Notes: a model not told the origin generated them from the sequence alone. A DNA stretch of 22,163 nucleotides from Pseudomonadota bacterium (GCA_023392205.1 JAEVZN010000569.1:1-22163); one strand, 5' to 3'; shown: positions 1-7,460, counted from the stretch's first letter. Numbers and translations are program-made.

Positions 1-1
1 A

Positions 2-313
2 CTGGACTTCCGGGCGGCCACGGCGGCGCCGCGGGTGATCAAGGAAGAAGAGCCGTTCGCCTGCATCAGCTGCGGCAAGCCGTTCGGCGTGAAAAGCACC
101 ATCGAACGCGTCATGGCAAAACTCGAAGGCAAGCACTGGATGTTCAAGGGCCACGCCGACCGGCTCGAAGTGCTGAAGATGTGCGAGGATTGCCGCGTGA
201 CGGCCGTCACCGAACAGGCCTTCGATCCCTACGGCGGCGGCATTGGCGAACGCCCGCGGGTGCGCACCAGCGACGATTATCTGCGCGAGCGTGACGAGGA
301 GCCGCGCAGCTGA
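2..313 (+). CDS. C-terminal end of a 4Fe-4S/Cys-rich redox protein (partial, runs off left edge)
   Basis: The reading frame is open from the first bases of the window to a TGA ending at 313, so the gene begins upstream. About 103 residues are visible. They contain a CISC pair followed by GKPFG and, roughly 38 residues later, a second CEDC pair. Two CxxC knuckles of this kind can hold zinc or an iron-sulfur cluster. I associate the layout (FACISCGKPFG, a WMF stretch, then MCEDC) with the tail of long 4Fe-4S ferredoxin-type proteins encoded beside formate dehydrogenase maturation genes in Bradyrhizobium-like bacteria; that link is from memory of the family. The tail beyond the second knuckle is Gly/Arg-rich and ends in acidic and basic residues. 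It converges on the WD40-cytochrome gene with 15 bases between the stops. The coding call is firm; the family name is less so. Confidence 0.72.
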   Translation: MDFRAATAAPRVIKEEEPFACISCGKPFGVKSTIERVMAKLEGKHWMFKGHADRLEVLKMCEDCRVTAVTEQAFDPYGGGIGERPRVRTSDDYLRERDEEPRS

Positions 314-323
314 AGCGTCCGCA

Positions 324-344
324 CACCGTCAATGCTTGACGGTG
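324..344. terminator. Hairpin between convergent stop codons
   Basis: CACCGTCAA and TTGACGGTG form a perfect 9-bp stem around a 3-base TGC loop. The left arm overlaps the stop codon of the minus-strand cytochrome gene (329-331), and the structure lies just past the stop of the plus-strand gene ending at 313. There is no T tract on either side, so intrinsic termination is plausible but not secure. Confidence 0.45.
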
Positions 345-1615
345 GCGCGCGACAGAAAATCCATCAGCGCCTTGCGGTCATCCGCCGAGCCGATGGTCTG
401 TTCCGGCATCTTGGTGCCCGGCGTATAGGTGGCCGGTCCGACCTCGAACAGTTTCGAGACCGTTTCCGGCGTCCACACGATGTCGAGATTCTTCAAGGCC
501 TCGGAAAAATTATAGCCGGGCAGGGTGGCGATGCGGCGCCCGAAAATGCCGGCAAGGGTCGGGCCTGCGCGATTGCCCTCGTCCGGCGACAGCGTGTGGC
601 AGGCAATGCAGGCGCGGTAGATTTCCGCGCCACGGTCGCCCTCATAGGCGGCAAGCGGATCTGAGGCATCGGCCATCGGCACCGCGCCGATATGTTCGCC
701 GGTCGCCGTATTCCATCGCCGCACCATGCGGTCGGTGCCGCCGGTCAGAAGCGTCACATTGTCCGGAAAAAATGTCACCGACCAGACCGGCAGGCCCGGC
801 CCGACCAGGGTGCGCGCGATGCTGCGCTGCTTGCGGTCGACAATCGCCACCGACCCGCGGATGCCGGCCGCCGCAATCCGCTCGCCGTCGCGCGACATCG
901 ACAGCGCAATCACCGGGGTTTCGGCGATCTCGAGTGCGGCCTGCTGCTCGCCTTTGGATGACAGGAAGAACACCTGGCCATTGGCGCCCGATGCGACGAT
1001 CTCGCCGTCCGGTGCCACCGCGACGGCATTCAGCGGCGAAGGCAATGTTTCCGTCAGCGGCGCGCTGTCGCCCGCGAGCGGCCAGATCCGTAATGTCGCG
1101 TCATAGCCGGCGCTGACCAATGCGCCGCCATCGGGCGTAAATGCCACGCCATTGACGTTCTGCGTATGCCCTTCGAGGACGCGCGGCGTGCCGCCATTCA
1201 AGGGCCAGAGCCGGACGGTCCGGTCCCATGATCCGGACGCGATGGTCTTGCCGTCCGGCGAAATGGCGAGCGTCACGACCTGTGCCTTGTGACCCTCGAA
1301 GATGCGTTCGGGCACAGGTACGCCCGGTTTCCAGATGGCGATTTTTCCGTCTTCGCCGCCGGTGACCACGCGGCCATCCGGCAGGACCGCGACCGCATTG
1401 ACCGCGCTTTCGTGAAACCGCAGCACCTGCTCGGCCGCATTGCGCGACAGCGACCAGCGGATCGCGGATGTATCGAAGCTGCCGGACACCGCCGTTTGCC
1501 CATCCGGTGCAACAGCGACAGCACGGACGGGTCCGCCATGCCCGCGCATCTGCGCATGCGCAGGAAGCGACAGGCAGACGATCAGGGCTGTGGCAACGGC
1601 GAGCGGCAGGTTCAT
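329..1615 (-). CDS. Exported c-type cytochrome with N-terminal seven-repeat WD40 propeller
   Basis: The 428-residue product begins with a signal peptide (MNLPLAVATALIV... to AHAQ, about residue 22). Residues about 23-310 hold seven WD40-like repeats of the form 'V..VA..PDG..V.SG..D....W', enough for a closed seven-blade propeller. The C-terminal domain is a class I cytochrome c: heme-binding CIACH at 336-340, and the likely axial Met at 403 in PGTKMPEQ. It should act in the periplasm as an electron carrier or partner-binding cytochrome. It is the last gene of the minus-strand MoeA operon, which suggests service to a molybdoenzyme. Upstream in-frame ATGs at 1666 and 1645 would add 17 or 10 residues. 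None of the three starts has a clear Shine-Dalgarno; 1615 was chosen because it gives a compact signal peptide, while 1666 sits only 6 bases after the previous stop. Confidence 0.88.
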   Translation of the reverse strand: MNLPLAVATALIVCLSLPAHAQMRGHGGPVRAVAVAPDGQTAVSGSFDTSAIRWSLSRNAAEQVLRFHESAVNAVAVLPDGRVVTGGEDGKIAIWKPGVPVPERIFEGHKAQVVTLAISPDGKTIASGSWDRTVRLWPLNGGTPRVLEGHTQNVNGVAFTPDGGALVSAGYDATLRIWPLAGDSAPLTETLPSPLNAVAVAPDGEIVASGANGQVFFLSSKGEQQAALEIAETPVIALSMSRDGERIAAAGIRGSVAIVDRKQRSIARTLVGPGLPVWSVTFFPDNVTLLTGGTDRMVRRWNTATGEHIGAVPMADASDPLAAYEGDRGAEIYRACIACHTLSPDEGNRAGPTLAGIFGRRIATLPGYNFSEALKNLDIVWTPETVSKLFEVGPATYTPGTKMPEQTIGSADDRKALMDFLSRATVKH

Positions 1616-1672
1616 GCGGGCGGCAGCAGATCTATCGGGGAGCATCGAGGATGGATGGGACAGCATGCGCTG

Positions 1673-3658
1673 CTAGCCGTCAAATGAGCCATCAGCAGGG
1701 CGCATGCCCAATCGCCTGATGCTGTCCCGGACCTGCGGATCGCGCAAGGCGTCCAGAAAGGCCTGGGTTCCGGGCCGCGACAGGGCGCGTTCGGTGATGA
1801 GGAAGTCGTATTCCTCGGGCGCGACGGGCAGAAAATCCAGATCGTAAAGCTTTGCCACTGGCGCGATCGCAAAGCCCCAATCCGCGCGGCCCTGTGAGAT
1901 GGCCGCCGCCACGGCATTGTGCGATTTCGGCTGGTTGGCGTAGCCAGGCGGGCGCGCCTCCTTGAGGGCGCGATCCAGCAGCACCCGTGTGCCGGACCCT
2001 GCATTGCGGTTCACCAGCAGGCAATCCGGATCGGCGAGCGCTATGGCTATCGCCTCCTCCGCATTCTTGCCGGAAAAGCGCGCATCGCCCTTGCGGAACA
2101 GAAAGCCCTGCTCGCGCTCCCAGCCTTTGACCAGGGTGAGACCCGGCGCAACCAGATGCGTGTTGTAGCGCCCGCTGTCCGGATCGATCAGATGTACCGG
2201 CGCGATATCGCATTCGCCCCGCCGCGCCGCCGTCGCCCCGCCGAGGCTGCCGACCGCAAGCACCCGCGCCGTATAGCCGCGCGCAGCCAGCGCGCCGACC
2301 ATTGCGTCGAGCGCAACGTCATGGCTGCCCATGATGACCACGTCCGGAGCGCGCCCGGCCTTGCCGATCAAGGTCACATCGACATGCGTGCCGGCATCCT
2401 GCGCGGCGGCGAGCGCATCGATGGCAATGAAGCCGTCGGCCTGCGAAAACGCCGTCACCGATCCCGATCCTTTCGGCGTCGGAAAGGCGAGCATGCCATC
2501 GTCGCCTTCGACCAGAGCGACCAGCGCGAATTCCTCGCGGCCGAGTTCGGAGGGAATGCGCACAGGCAGTCGCGCGGTCGTGCAGTGCGGATTGTCCGGC
2601 GGCAATCCGGCCAGCGCGCGGATGACCGGCGCGGCAAATGCGTGGAAGGTGAAGATGGCCGAGGTCGGAAATCCCGGCAGCACCACGACCGGTTTGCCGT
2701 CCGCGACCGCGAGGCAGAGCGGCTTGCCGGGCTTGAGCGCCACGCCATGCACGAGGATGCCGGGCGCGCCCAGCGACGACACGATGCGATGCGAGAGATC
2801 GCCCGCGCCTTTCGATGTGCCGCCGGACAGGATCAGCATGTCGTGATCGCGCAACGCCTCGCGCATGGCGGTGCCGAGGGCGGTTTCGTCGTCCGGATAG
2901 GCGCCGAAATTTTCTGGCAATCCGCCCGCTTCCTGCACGGCCGCAGATACGATGGCGCCGTTGCTGTCATAGATTGCGGCGGGACGCAGCGGCGCGCCCG
3001 GCGTGACAAGTTCGTCGCCGGTCGACAGCACCGCGATCCGGGGCCGTCGGACGACATCGACCTGCGCCAGTCCGCAGGCCGCAAGCATTCCGATTTCGCG
3101 CGAGCCGATCACGCTGCCCTTGCGTAGCAGGGTCTCGCCGCGCGCAATGTCCGATCCGGCATAGCCGATGAACTGGCCTGCCGCCGCCGCGCGCCGCAGG
3201 TCGATGGCGGGCATGTCGCCGCCGTCGTGCAATTCTGTCTGCTCGATCATGACCACGGCATCGGCGCCGCGCGGGATCATGCCGCCGGTGGCGATCGCGG
3301 TCGCCGTGCCCGGTGCGACGGCGATGTACGGCGCATGTCCGCAGGCAATCACTTCGCGATTGAGCACCAGCCTGCGCGGCATGGAATCGCTGGCGCCGAT
3401 GGTATCGGCTGCCCGCAATGCGAAGCCGTCGACGCCGGAGCGGTCGAAGGGCGGCACATCGCGCGGGGCCCGAATATCCTGCGCGAGCACGCGCCCGAGG
3501 CTGTCGGCCAGCGGCACCTGTTCCCTACCACGCGGCGCGAGATCCAGATGCGCCTCGAAGCGTCTGCGGGCCTCGTCGGCCGTGACCACGTCGAGAAACT
3601 GCTCCTGCCGCGCCGCCCGCCGCACCGCAGCGAGCAGATCGTCGGCGGAATTAGACAT
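1673..3658 (-). CDS. MoeA-type molybdopterin molybdotransferase fused to a C-terminal PBP-like domain
   Basis: This 661-residue protein is far longer than ordinary MoeA (about 400). Residues about 25-435 are MoeA: the FDRSGVDGFALRA segment at 71-83, the MPT-binding motif SGGTSKGAGD at 278-287, ALKPGKP near 308-313 and LPGFPTSA near 327-334. MoeA inserts molybdate into adenylylated molybdopterin. Residues about 438-655 form a solute-binding-protein-like domain (MGSHDVALDAM, NRNAGSGTRVLLD, SHNAVAAAISQGRADWGFAI), as in the PBP domain found fused to MoeA in some bacteria; it probably binds a small ligand, perhaps an oxyanion, in the cytoplasm because no signal peptide is present. It follows the MoeA-like gene on the same strand. 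Two starts are possible: ATG 3658 (used) and ATG 3685, which would overlap the upstream gene's end by 10 bases and suggest translational coupling. Confidence 0.88.
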   Translation of the reverse strand: MSNSADDLLAAVRRAARQEQFLDVVTADEARRRFEAHLDLAPRGREQVPLADSLGRVLAQDIRAPRDVPPFDRSGVDGFALRAADTIGASDSMPRRLVLNREVIACGHAPYIAVAPGTATAIATGGMIPRGADAVVMIEQTELHDGGDMPAIDLRRAAAAGQFIGYAGSDIARGETLLRKGSVIGSREIGMLAACGLAQVDVVRRPRIAVLSTGDELVTPGAPLRPAAIYDSNGAIVSAAVQEAGGLPENFGAYPDDETALGTAMREALRDHDMLILSGGTSKGAGDLSHRIVSSLGAPGILVHGVALKPGKPLCLAVADGKPVVVLPGFPTSAIFTFHAFAAPVIRALAGLPPDNPHCTTARLPVRIPSELGREEFALVALVEGDDGMLAFPTPKGSGSVTAFSQADGFIAIDALAAAQDAGTHVDVTLIGKAGRAPDVVIMGSHDVALDAMVGALAARGYTARVLAVGSLGGATAARRGECDIAPVHLIDPDSGRYNTHLVAPGLTLVKGWEREQGFLFRKGDARFSGKNAEEAIAIALADPDCLLVNRNAGSGTRVLLDRALKEARPPGYANQPKSHNAVAAAISQGRADWGFAIAPVAKLYDLDFLPVAPEEYDFLITERALSRPGTQAFLDALRDPQVRDSIRRLGMRPADGSFDG

Positions 3659-3675
3659 GGCGCTGCCGTCCGGTG

Positions 3676-4794
3676 TCACGGCCATGGATGCACCGTCACT
3701 TCCGTGCCGTCCGGGAAGCCCTCGCTGTCGGGCGGGACCAGAAGCCAGCCCTGCGCACGCAGCAGGATGTTCAGCGGCCACACGCCTGTCCCGAGCGGCT
3801 GCGCGCGGCCATCTTCAAGAGCAAGCGGCACGATCTCGGCAAGTCCGATGGTCGATGTGACCTTGCGGTCGAGAATGGCGGCGATGGCGGGCAGGCTTGA
3901 GTCCTTTGTATGGCCACTCAGACCATCGAGCAGCCTGTGTCCGAGCAGCAGCCAGCAGGCCATCACGGCATCGAACCGTCCGGGACACAGCACAACCGGC
4001 CTCTCCTTCACGTGGCCGAAGGCCGCCGTCTCGCCGGGCGAAATCGCGACGCCATGAAAGCTGACGCGGCCGATGCGGGCGAGGGCGTTGACGCTATTGT
4101 CGCGACGGCCGCTGCCGGTGCCGCCGATGCCGATCACGGCGTCGGCGTGTTCGGCCTCCAGCGCCACGGCAATGCCGTCCGCTTCAATGACATGTGAGCC
4201 GTTTCTGCGTAGCGCATCGGCGAGCCATCTCCGCGCGGCGTCAATGACGATGTCGTTGTCACGCGCACCAGCGAGCACAATGCGGGGCCTGCGCACCTGC
4301 ACCTCCCCGATGCCCAATGCGGTCAACGCCGCGATATCCGAAGCCATGAGCCTATGGCCGGCCGCGGCGAGGATCGCGCCTGCAGCCGCATCGAAACTTG
4401 CCGGCAACACGCCGTCGCCCGGTGCGGCGGCAGACACCGCATGCAGCAACCCGCCAACCTGTTCGACCGCATCGTGCGGAATTACCGTGTCGGAGCCGGC
4501 GGGTAAGTCTGCAAATGCGTCGAGATAGTACGTGGCCGGATCGAGCGGGACCGGGGCATAGGAACCCGCATCCTGCACCAGGTCCGCAGACACCGCCCAG
4601 CCGTCGCGCAGGGCGCGCGGTCCCTCCGGGACCGCATGCGGCGCCACAACATCGCAGGCCAGCACCGCGCCTGCACAATCCGCAATCGGCTGCGTTGAGG
4701 CGGGCACGGCCGGCACCGCATCAATCGCGGCATGGGCGTCGCGAAGAGGCGTCAGCCTCGCGATCCGTTGCAGGGGGGCGGCCTCCGTATTCAT
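3676..4794 (-). CDS. Divergent MoeA-like molybdopterin-binding protein
   Basis: The 372-residue protein has the MoeA layout but weakened signatures. The N-terminal motif is PRALRDGWAVSADL (about 59-72), where MoeA normally has D-R-S-A-M-D-G-Y-A, so the first Asp and the Ser are lost while the DG(W/Y)AV core remains. The MPT-binding loop is GIGGTGSGRRD (about 222-232), recalling GGxSxGxxD. SPGETAAFG (252-260) and LCPGRFDAVMACW (269-281) correspond to the MoeA LKPGKP and LPGNP loops but differ in detail. It may be a pseudo-enzyme, a cofactor carrier or a regulatory partner of the full MoeA downstream; that is inference. ATG 4794 was chosen although the frame stays open to 5103, because the extension has no MoeA character and would overlap the divergent TusA gene. 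It is the first gene of the minus-strand operon; its stop lies 17 bases before the 3658 start. Confidence 0.82.
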   Translation of the reverse strand: MNTEAAPLQRIARLTPLRDAHAAIDAVPAVPASTQPIADCAGAVLACDVVAPHAVPEGPRALRDGWAVSADLVQDAGSYAPVPLDPATYYLDAFADLPAGSDTVIPHDAVEQVGGLLHAVSAAAPGDGVLPASFDAAAGAILAAAGHRLMASDIAALTALGIGEVQVRRPRIVLAGARDNDIVIDAARRWLADALRRNGSHVIEADGIAVALEAEHADAVIGIGGTGSGRRDNSVNALARIGRVSFHGVAISPGETAAFGHVKERPVVLCPGRFDAVMACWLLLGHRLLDGLSGHTKDSSLPAIAAILDRKVTSTIGLAEIVPLALEDGRAQPLGTGVWPLNILLRAQGWLLVPPDSEGFPDGTEVTVHPWP

Positions 4795-4832
4795 GCTTGC
4801 GTTTCTGACGAAGCCCCCATACTGGGTCAAGT

Positions 4833-4843
4833 CACTGATAGTG
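4833..4843. promoter_or_regulatory. Short palindrome in the divergent intergenic region
   Basis: CACT-GAT-AGTG is a perfect inverted repeat with a 3-base centre. It lies in the 85-base gap between the divergent MoeA-like (4794) and TusA-type (4880) starts, where a shared operator or promoter would be expected. A TTGACC hexamer on the minus strand (4831-4826) has no convincing -10 partner. The site is short enough to occur by chance. Confidence 0.22.
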
Positions 4844-4879
4844 TTATGGTTTGGATCGATCGCCTCATAGCCTTTGCCT

Positions 4880-5110
4880 ATGGACAGCCCCGACAAGGTC
4901 ATCAATCTGCGCGGCCTGAAATGCCCGCTCCCGGCATTGCGTACCCGCAAGGTGCTGCGCGGGATGCAGCCAGGCGAGCAGATTATCGTCGAATGCACCG
5001 ATCCACTGGCTGCCATCGATATTCCGCATCTGATCGGCCAGACCGGCGATACGCTCGAGGCGACGGACCGGCAGGACGACGTTCTGGTGTTCCGGATTCG
5101 CAAGGCGTGA
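4880..5110 (+). CDS. TusA/SirA-family sulfur carrier protein
   Basis: The 76-residue product matches TusA in length and signature: LRGLKCPLPALRTRKVL carries the CPxP motif with the active Cys at residue 15, followed by the helix and a C-terminal beta strand ending VLVFRIRKA. TusA-family proteins accept persulfide sulfur from a cysteine desulfurase on this Cys and pass it on. Recipients known in other bacteria include tRNA thiolation proteins and, in Escherichia coli, the formate-dehydrogenase sulfurtransferase FdhD. Its position divergent from two MoeA-type genes points to molybdenum-cofactor sulfuration rather than tRNA modification here; this is inferred from context. ATG 4880 is preferred over TTG 4874 two codons upstream. 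No ribosome-binding site is obvious. The gene is followed by 100 bases without a recognisable feature. Confidence 0.9.
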   Translation: MDSPDKVINLRGLKCPLPALRTRKVLRGMQPGEQIIVECTDPLAAIDIPHLIGQTGDTLEATDRQDDVLVFRIRKA

Positions 5111-5210
5111 CCGGTCGCGCCCGGAATTTCGGGTGTCGGGCGTGGCGAGTTGAATTTGCCGCCGTCTTCGGAGAAGGTCCGCGCCGCAAGATGAGGGACC
5201 GGCCCTGCTC

Positions 5211-6407
5211 ATGACGACTGCCTCGCGTGCCAAGGGCGCGCTGTCCCGCTTTACCGTTCTCGATCTGTCGCGGGTGCGCGCCGGGCCGACCTGTGCGCGG
5301 CAATTGGCCGATTGGGGCGCCAATGTCATCAAGATCGAGGCGCCCGAGCGGCTGGAGGGGGGCGATCCCATCGGCGGACCGCGCCATTCCGGCGACTTCC
5401 AGAATTTGCATCGCAACAAGCGCAGCATCACGCTCGACCTGAAAAACGAACGCGGCCGCGCGGTGCTGCTGAAACTCGCCGAAAAGGCGGATGTGCTGAT
5501 CGAGAATTTCCGTCCCGATGTGAAGCGCCGGCTGAAGATCGATTATCCCGACCTGCGCGCGGTCAATCCGGGCATCGTTTATGCGAGCATCTCTGCCTAT
5601 GGACAGACCGGCCCCTACGAAACATGGCCGGGCTTCGACCAGATCGCGCAGGGCATGGGCGGCCTGATGTCGGTGACCGGCCTGCCGGGACAGGGGCCGG
5701 TGCGGGCGGGCGCGGCTGTCGCCGACATGACGGCCGGCCTGATGGCGGCACTTGGCGTGATGACCGCGTTGCTGGAGCGCGAGGAATCCGGCGAGGGGCA
5801 ATTCGTCGAGGCGTCGCTTCTGGCCGCGCAGATCTTCATGCTGGATTTCCAGGCCGCGCGCTGGCTGATCGACAAGGTGGTGCCCGGTCAGGCCGGCAAC
5901 AATCATCCGACCAGCATTCCGACCGGCGTCTACAGGACCAAGGACGGCGCGATCAATATCGCCACGACGGGCTCGCCGACCTGGACGCGCTTCTGCAAGG
6001 CAATCGGCGCCGAGCAATTCCTGTCGCATCCCGATTATGCGAGCAATGCCTTGCGGCTGAAGAACCGTGACGCGATGAATGCGGATATCGAGACGATCCT
6101 CGCGACCAATACCAGCGCGCACTGGATCGAGCGGCTGAATGCGCAGGGCGTGGCGGCCGGGCCGATCTACAGGATCGACGAGATGTTTGCCGATCCGCAG
6201 GTGCAGCATATCGGCGTCGCGACCGACATGCCCACGCCCGACCGCGGCACGCTGCAGGTGGTGCGCCAGCCGGTGACGCTGTCGCGCACGCCAAGCGCCA
6301 TTGCGCGGCATACCCCGGAGCGCGGCGAGCATACCGACGAAGTGCTGGCCGAGTTCGGGTTCGGCGCGGACGAGATCGAAGACTTGAAGAAGGCCGGCGC
6401 GACCTAG
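5211..6407 (+). CDS. Family III CoA-transferase (CaiB/BaiF type)
   Basis: The 398-residue protein has the normal length and order of motifs for the CaiB/BaiF family: VLDLSRVRAGPTCARQLADWGA near the N-terminus, VIKIEAPE (39-46), NKRSITLDLKNERG (69-82), ADVLIENFRPDV (93-104), SISAYGQTGP (126-135), and AAVADMTAGLMAAL, in which D172 is the expected catalytic Asp that forms a mixed anhydride with the acyl group. These enzymes move CoA between carboxylic acids in the cytoplasm. The acyl substrate cannot be read from sequence. The gene leads a plus-strand group with a crotonase 26 bases downstream and an aldehyde dehydrogenase further on, so activation of an organic acid for breakdown is likely. ATG 5211 is preceded by GAGGG about 15 bases upstream. 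Confidence 0.92.
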   Translation: MTTASRAKGALSRFTVLDLSRVRAGPTCARQLADWGANVIKIEAPERLEGGDPIGGPRHSGDFQNLHRNKRSITLDLKNERGRAVLLKLAEKADVLIENFRPDVKRRLKIDYPDLRAVNPGIVYASISAYGQTGPYETWPGFDQIAQGMGGLMSVTGLPGQGPVRAGAAVADMTAGLMAALGVMTALLEREESGEGQFVEASLLAAQIFMLDFQAARWLIDKVVPGQAGNNHPTSIPTGVYRTKDGAINIATTGSPTWTRFCKAIGAEQFLSHPDYASNALRLKNRDAMNADIETILATNTSAHWIERLNAQGVAAGPIYRIDEMFADPQVQHIGVATDMPTPDRGTLQVVRQPVTLSRTPSAIARHTPERGEHTDEVLAEFGFGADEIEDLKKAGAT

Positions 6408-6433
6408 CGCGATACAGTCAGAGGACGTTTGAA

Positions 6434-7219
6434 ATGACCGACAAGATGCTCTCGCGCAAGGATGGCGGGGTCGGCTATGTCATCTTCAACAATCCGGAGC
6501 GGCACAACGCTGTCTCGCTCGAAATGTGGGCGGCGACGCGCGACATTCTCGACGATTTCCGCGCGGATGACTCCATTCGCGTCGTGGTGCTGACCGGTGC
6601 GGGCGGCAAGGCCTTCGTATCGGGTGCGGACATTTCGAAATTCGGCGCCGAGCGCGCAAGCGCGGAAGGTGTCGCCAAATACAACGCGACCACCGAGGAA
6701 GCTTTTTCGCGCGTGCATGAATTCCCCAAGCCGACCATCGCGATGATCCGCGGCTATTGCATCGGCGGCGGCATGGCGCTCGCGACCTGTTGCGACATGC
6801 GCATCTGCACGCCGGGCTCGAAATTCGGCATTCCGGCAGCCAAACTCGGTCTCGGCTACGACCACAAGGGCGTGCGCCGCTTGATGGATGTGGTCGGTCC
6901 ATCCTTCGCCAAGGAAATCTTCTTCACCGCGCGGCAATTCGATGCGGAGGAGGCGCGCATGATGGGCTTTGCCAATCGCGTCGTGCCGGATGCGGAACTC
7001 GAAAGCTATGTGCAATCCTATGCCGACACGATCGCCGGCAATGCGCCGCTGACCATTGCCGCCGCCAAGCTGACCATCGGGCAGCTTCTGAAGGATGAAA
7101 GCGAACGCGACATGGCGGGCGCGATGGCCGCGGTCAAAGGCTGCTTCGACAGCAAGGATTATGTCGAGGGCCGCACCGCCTTCATGGAGAAGCGCAAGCC
7201 TGCATTCACCGGGCAATAG
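6434..7219 (+). CDS. Crotonase-superfamily protein (annotated type: enoyl-CoA hydratase), atypical active site
   Basis: The 261-residue length and fold signatures are those of the crotonase superfamily. The oxyanion-hole strands are present: KAFVSGADISKF (59-70) and GYCIGGGMALATCCDM (107-122). In rat mitochondrial enoyl-CoA hydratase the two catalytic glutamates are in GGGCEL (E144) and FGQPE (E164). Here the matching positions are A115 (GGGMAL) and A135 (FGIPA). A classical water-adding hydratase mechanism is therefore unlikely; members lacking these glutamates include isomerases, hydrolases, decarboxylases and lyases. The substrate is probably an acyl-CoA made by the CoA-transferase 26 bases upstream. 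ATG 6434 is preceded by GAGG at a 9-base spacing. The family call is firm, the reaction unknown. Confidence 0.9.
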   Translation: MTDKMLSRKDGGVGYVIFNNPERHNAVSLEMWAATRDILDDFRADDSIRVVVLTGAGGKAFVSGADISKFGAERASAEGVAKYNATTEEAFSRVHEFPKPTIAMIRGYCIGGGMALATCCDMRICTPGSKFGIPAAKLGLGYDHKGVRRLMDVVGPSFAKEIFFTARQFDAEEARMMGFANRVVPDAELESYVQSYADTIAGNAPLTIAAAKLTIGQLLKDESERDMAGAMAAVKGCFDSKDYVEGRTAFMEKRKPAFTGQ

Positions 7220-7238
7220 CGCGCATTGCGGTCCGGCA

Positions 7239-7255
7239 ATTTCACTTCGTGAAAT
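7239..7255. terminator. Small hairpin after the crotonase gene
   Basis: ATTTCAC and GTGAAAT form a perfect 7-bp stem over a TTC loop, starting 20 bases after the crotonase stop. The stem is AT-rich and no T tract follows, so it may be a weak terminator or an mRNA end stabiliser. Confidence 0.3.
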
Positions 7256-7327
7256 GAGTTGCGGCGAGCGCGAGGTGGTCGCGCCGGACCAAGTCTGCTA
7301 TGACCCGCGCCTCTGTATCCGCTCCGT

Positions 7328-7428
7328 TACCCTGAGGTGCCCACGCTGAAGCGCGGGCCTCGAAGGGCGGCGGCCCCATCACTGGCCGTACATCCTTCGA
7401 GGCTCGCTATGCTCGCGCCTCAGGATGG
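7328..7428. repeat. REP-like intergenic inverted repeat
   Basis: The outer arms CCTGAGG (7331-7337) and CCTCAGG (7418-7424) and the inner arms GCCTCGAAGG (7358-7367) and CCTTCGAGGC (7394-7403) pair with each other across about 95 bases, giving a nested imperfect hairpin. Elements with these exact arm sequences are, from memory, common between genes in Bradyrhizobium-type genomes. The element fills much of the 241-base gap between the crotonase and aldehyde dehydrogenase genes and may uncouple their expression. It also contains an in-frame ATG at 7425, which argues that the real dehydrogenase start lies downstream at 7461. Confidence 0.75.
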
Positions 7429-7460
7429 CGGGTCGAAATCCAGTACGAGGCAATAGCACT

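Noticed and set aside
1919..3127. 402-codon plus-strand open frame
   Set aside because: It lies wholly antisense to the MoeA-PBP gene, is rich in Arg and Gly without any recognisable domain, and is explained by high GC content removing stop codons.
4983..6332. 449-codon minus-strand open frame
   Set aside because: Antisense to the CoA-transferase gene and the TusA gene; His/Arg-rich translation with no motifs, against a well-supported family protein on the other strand.
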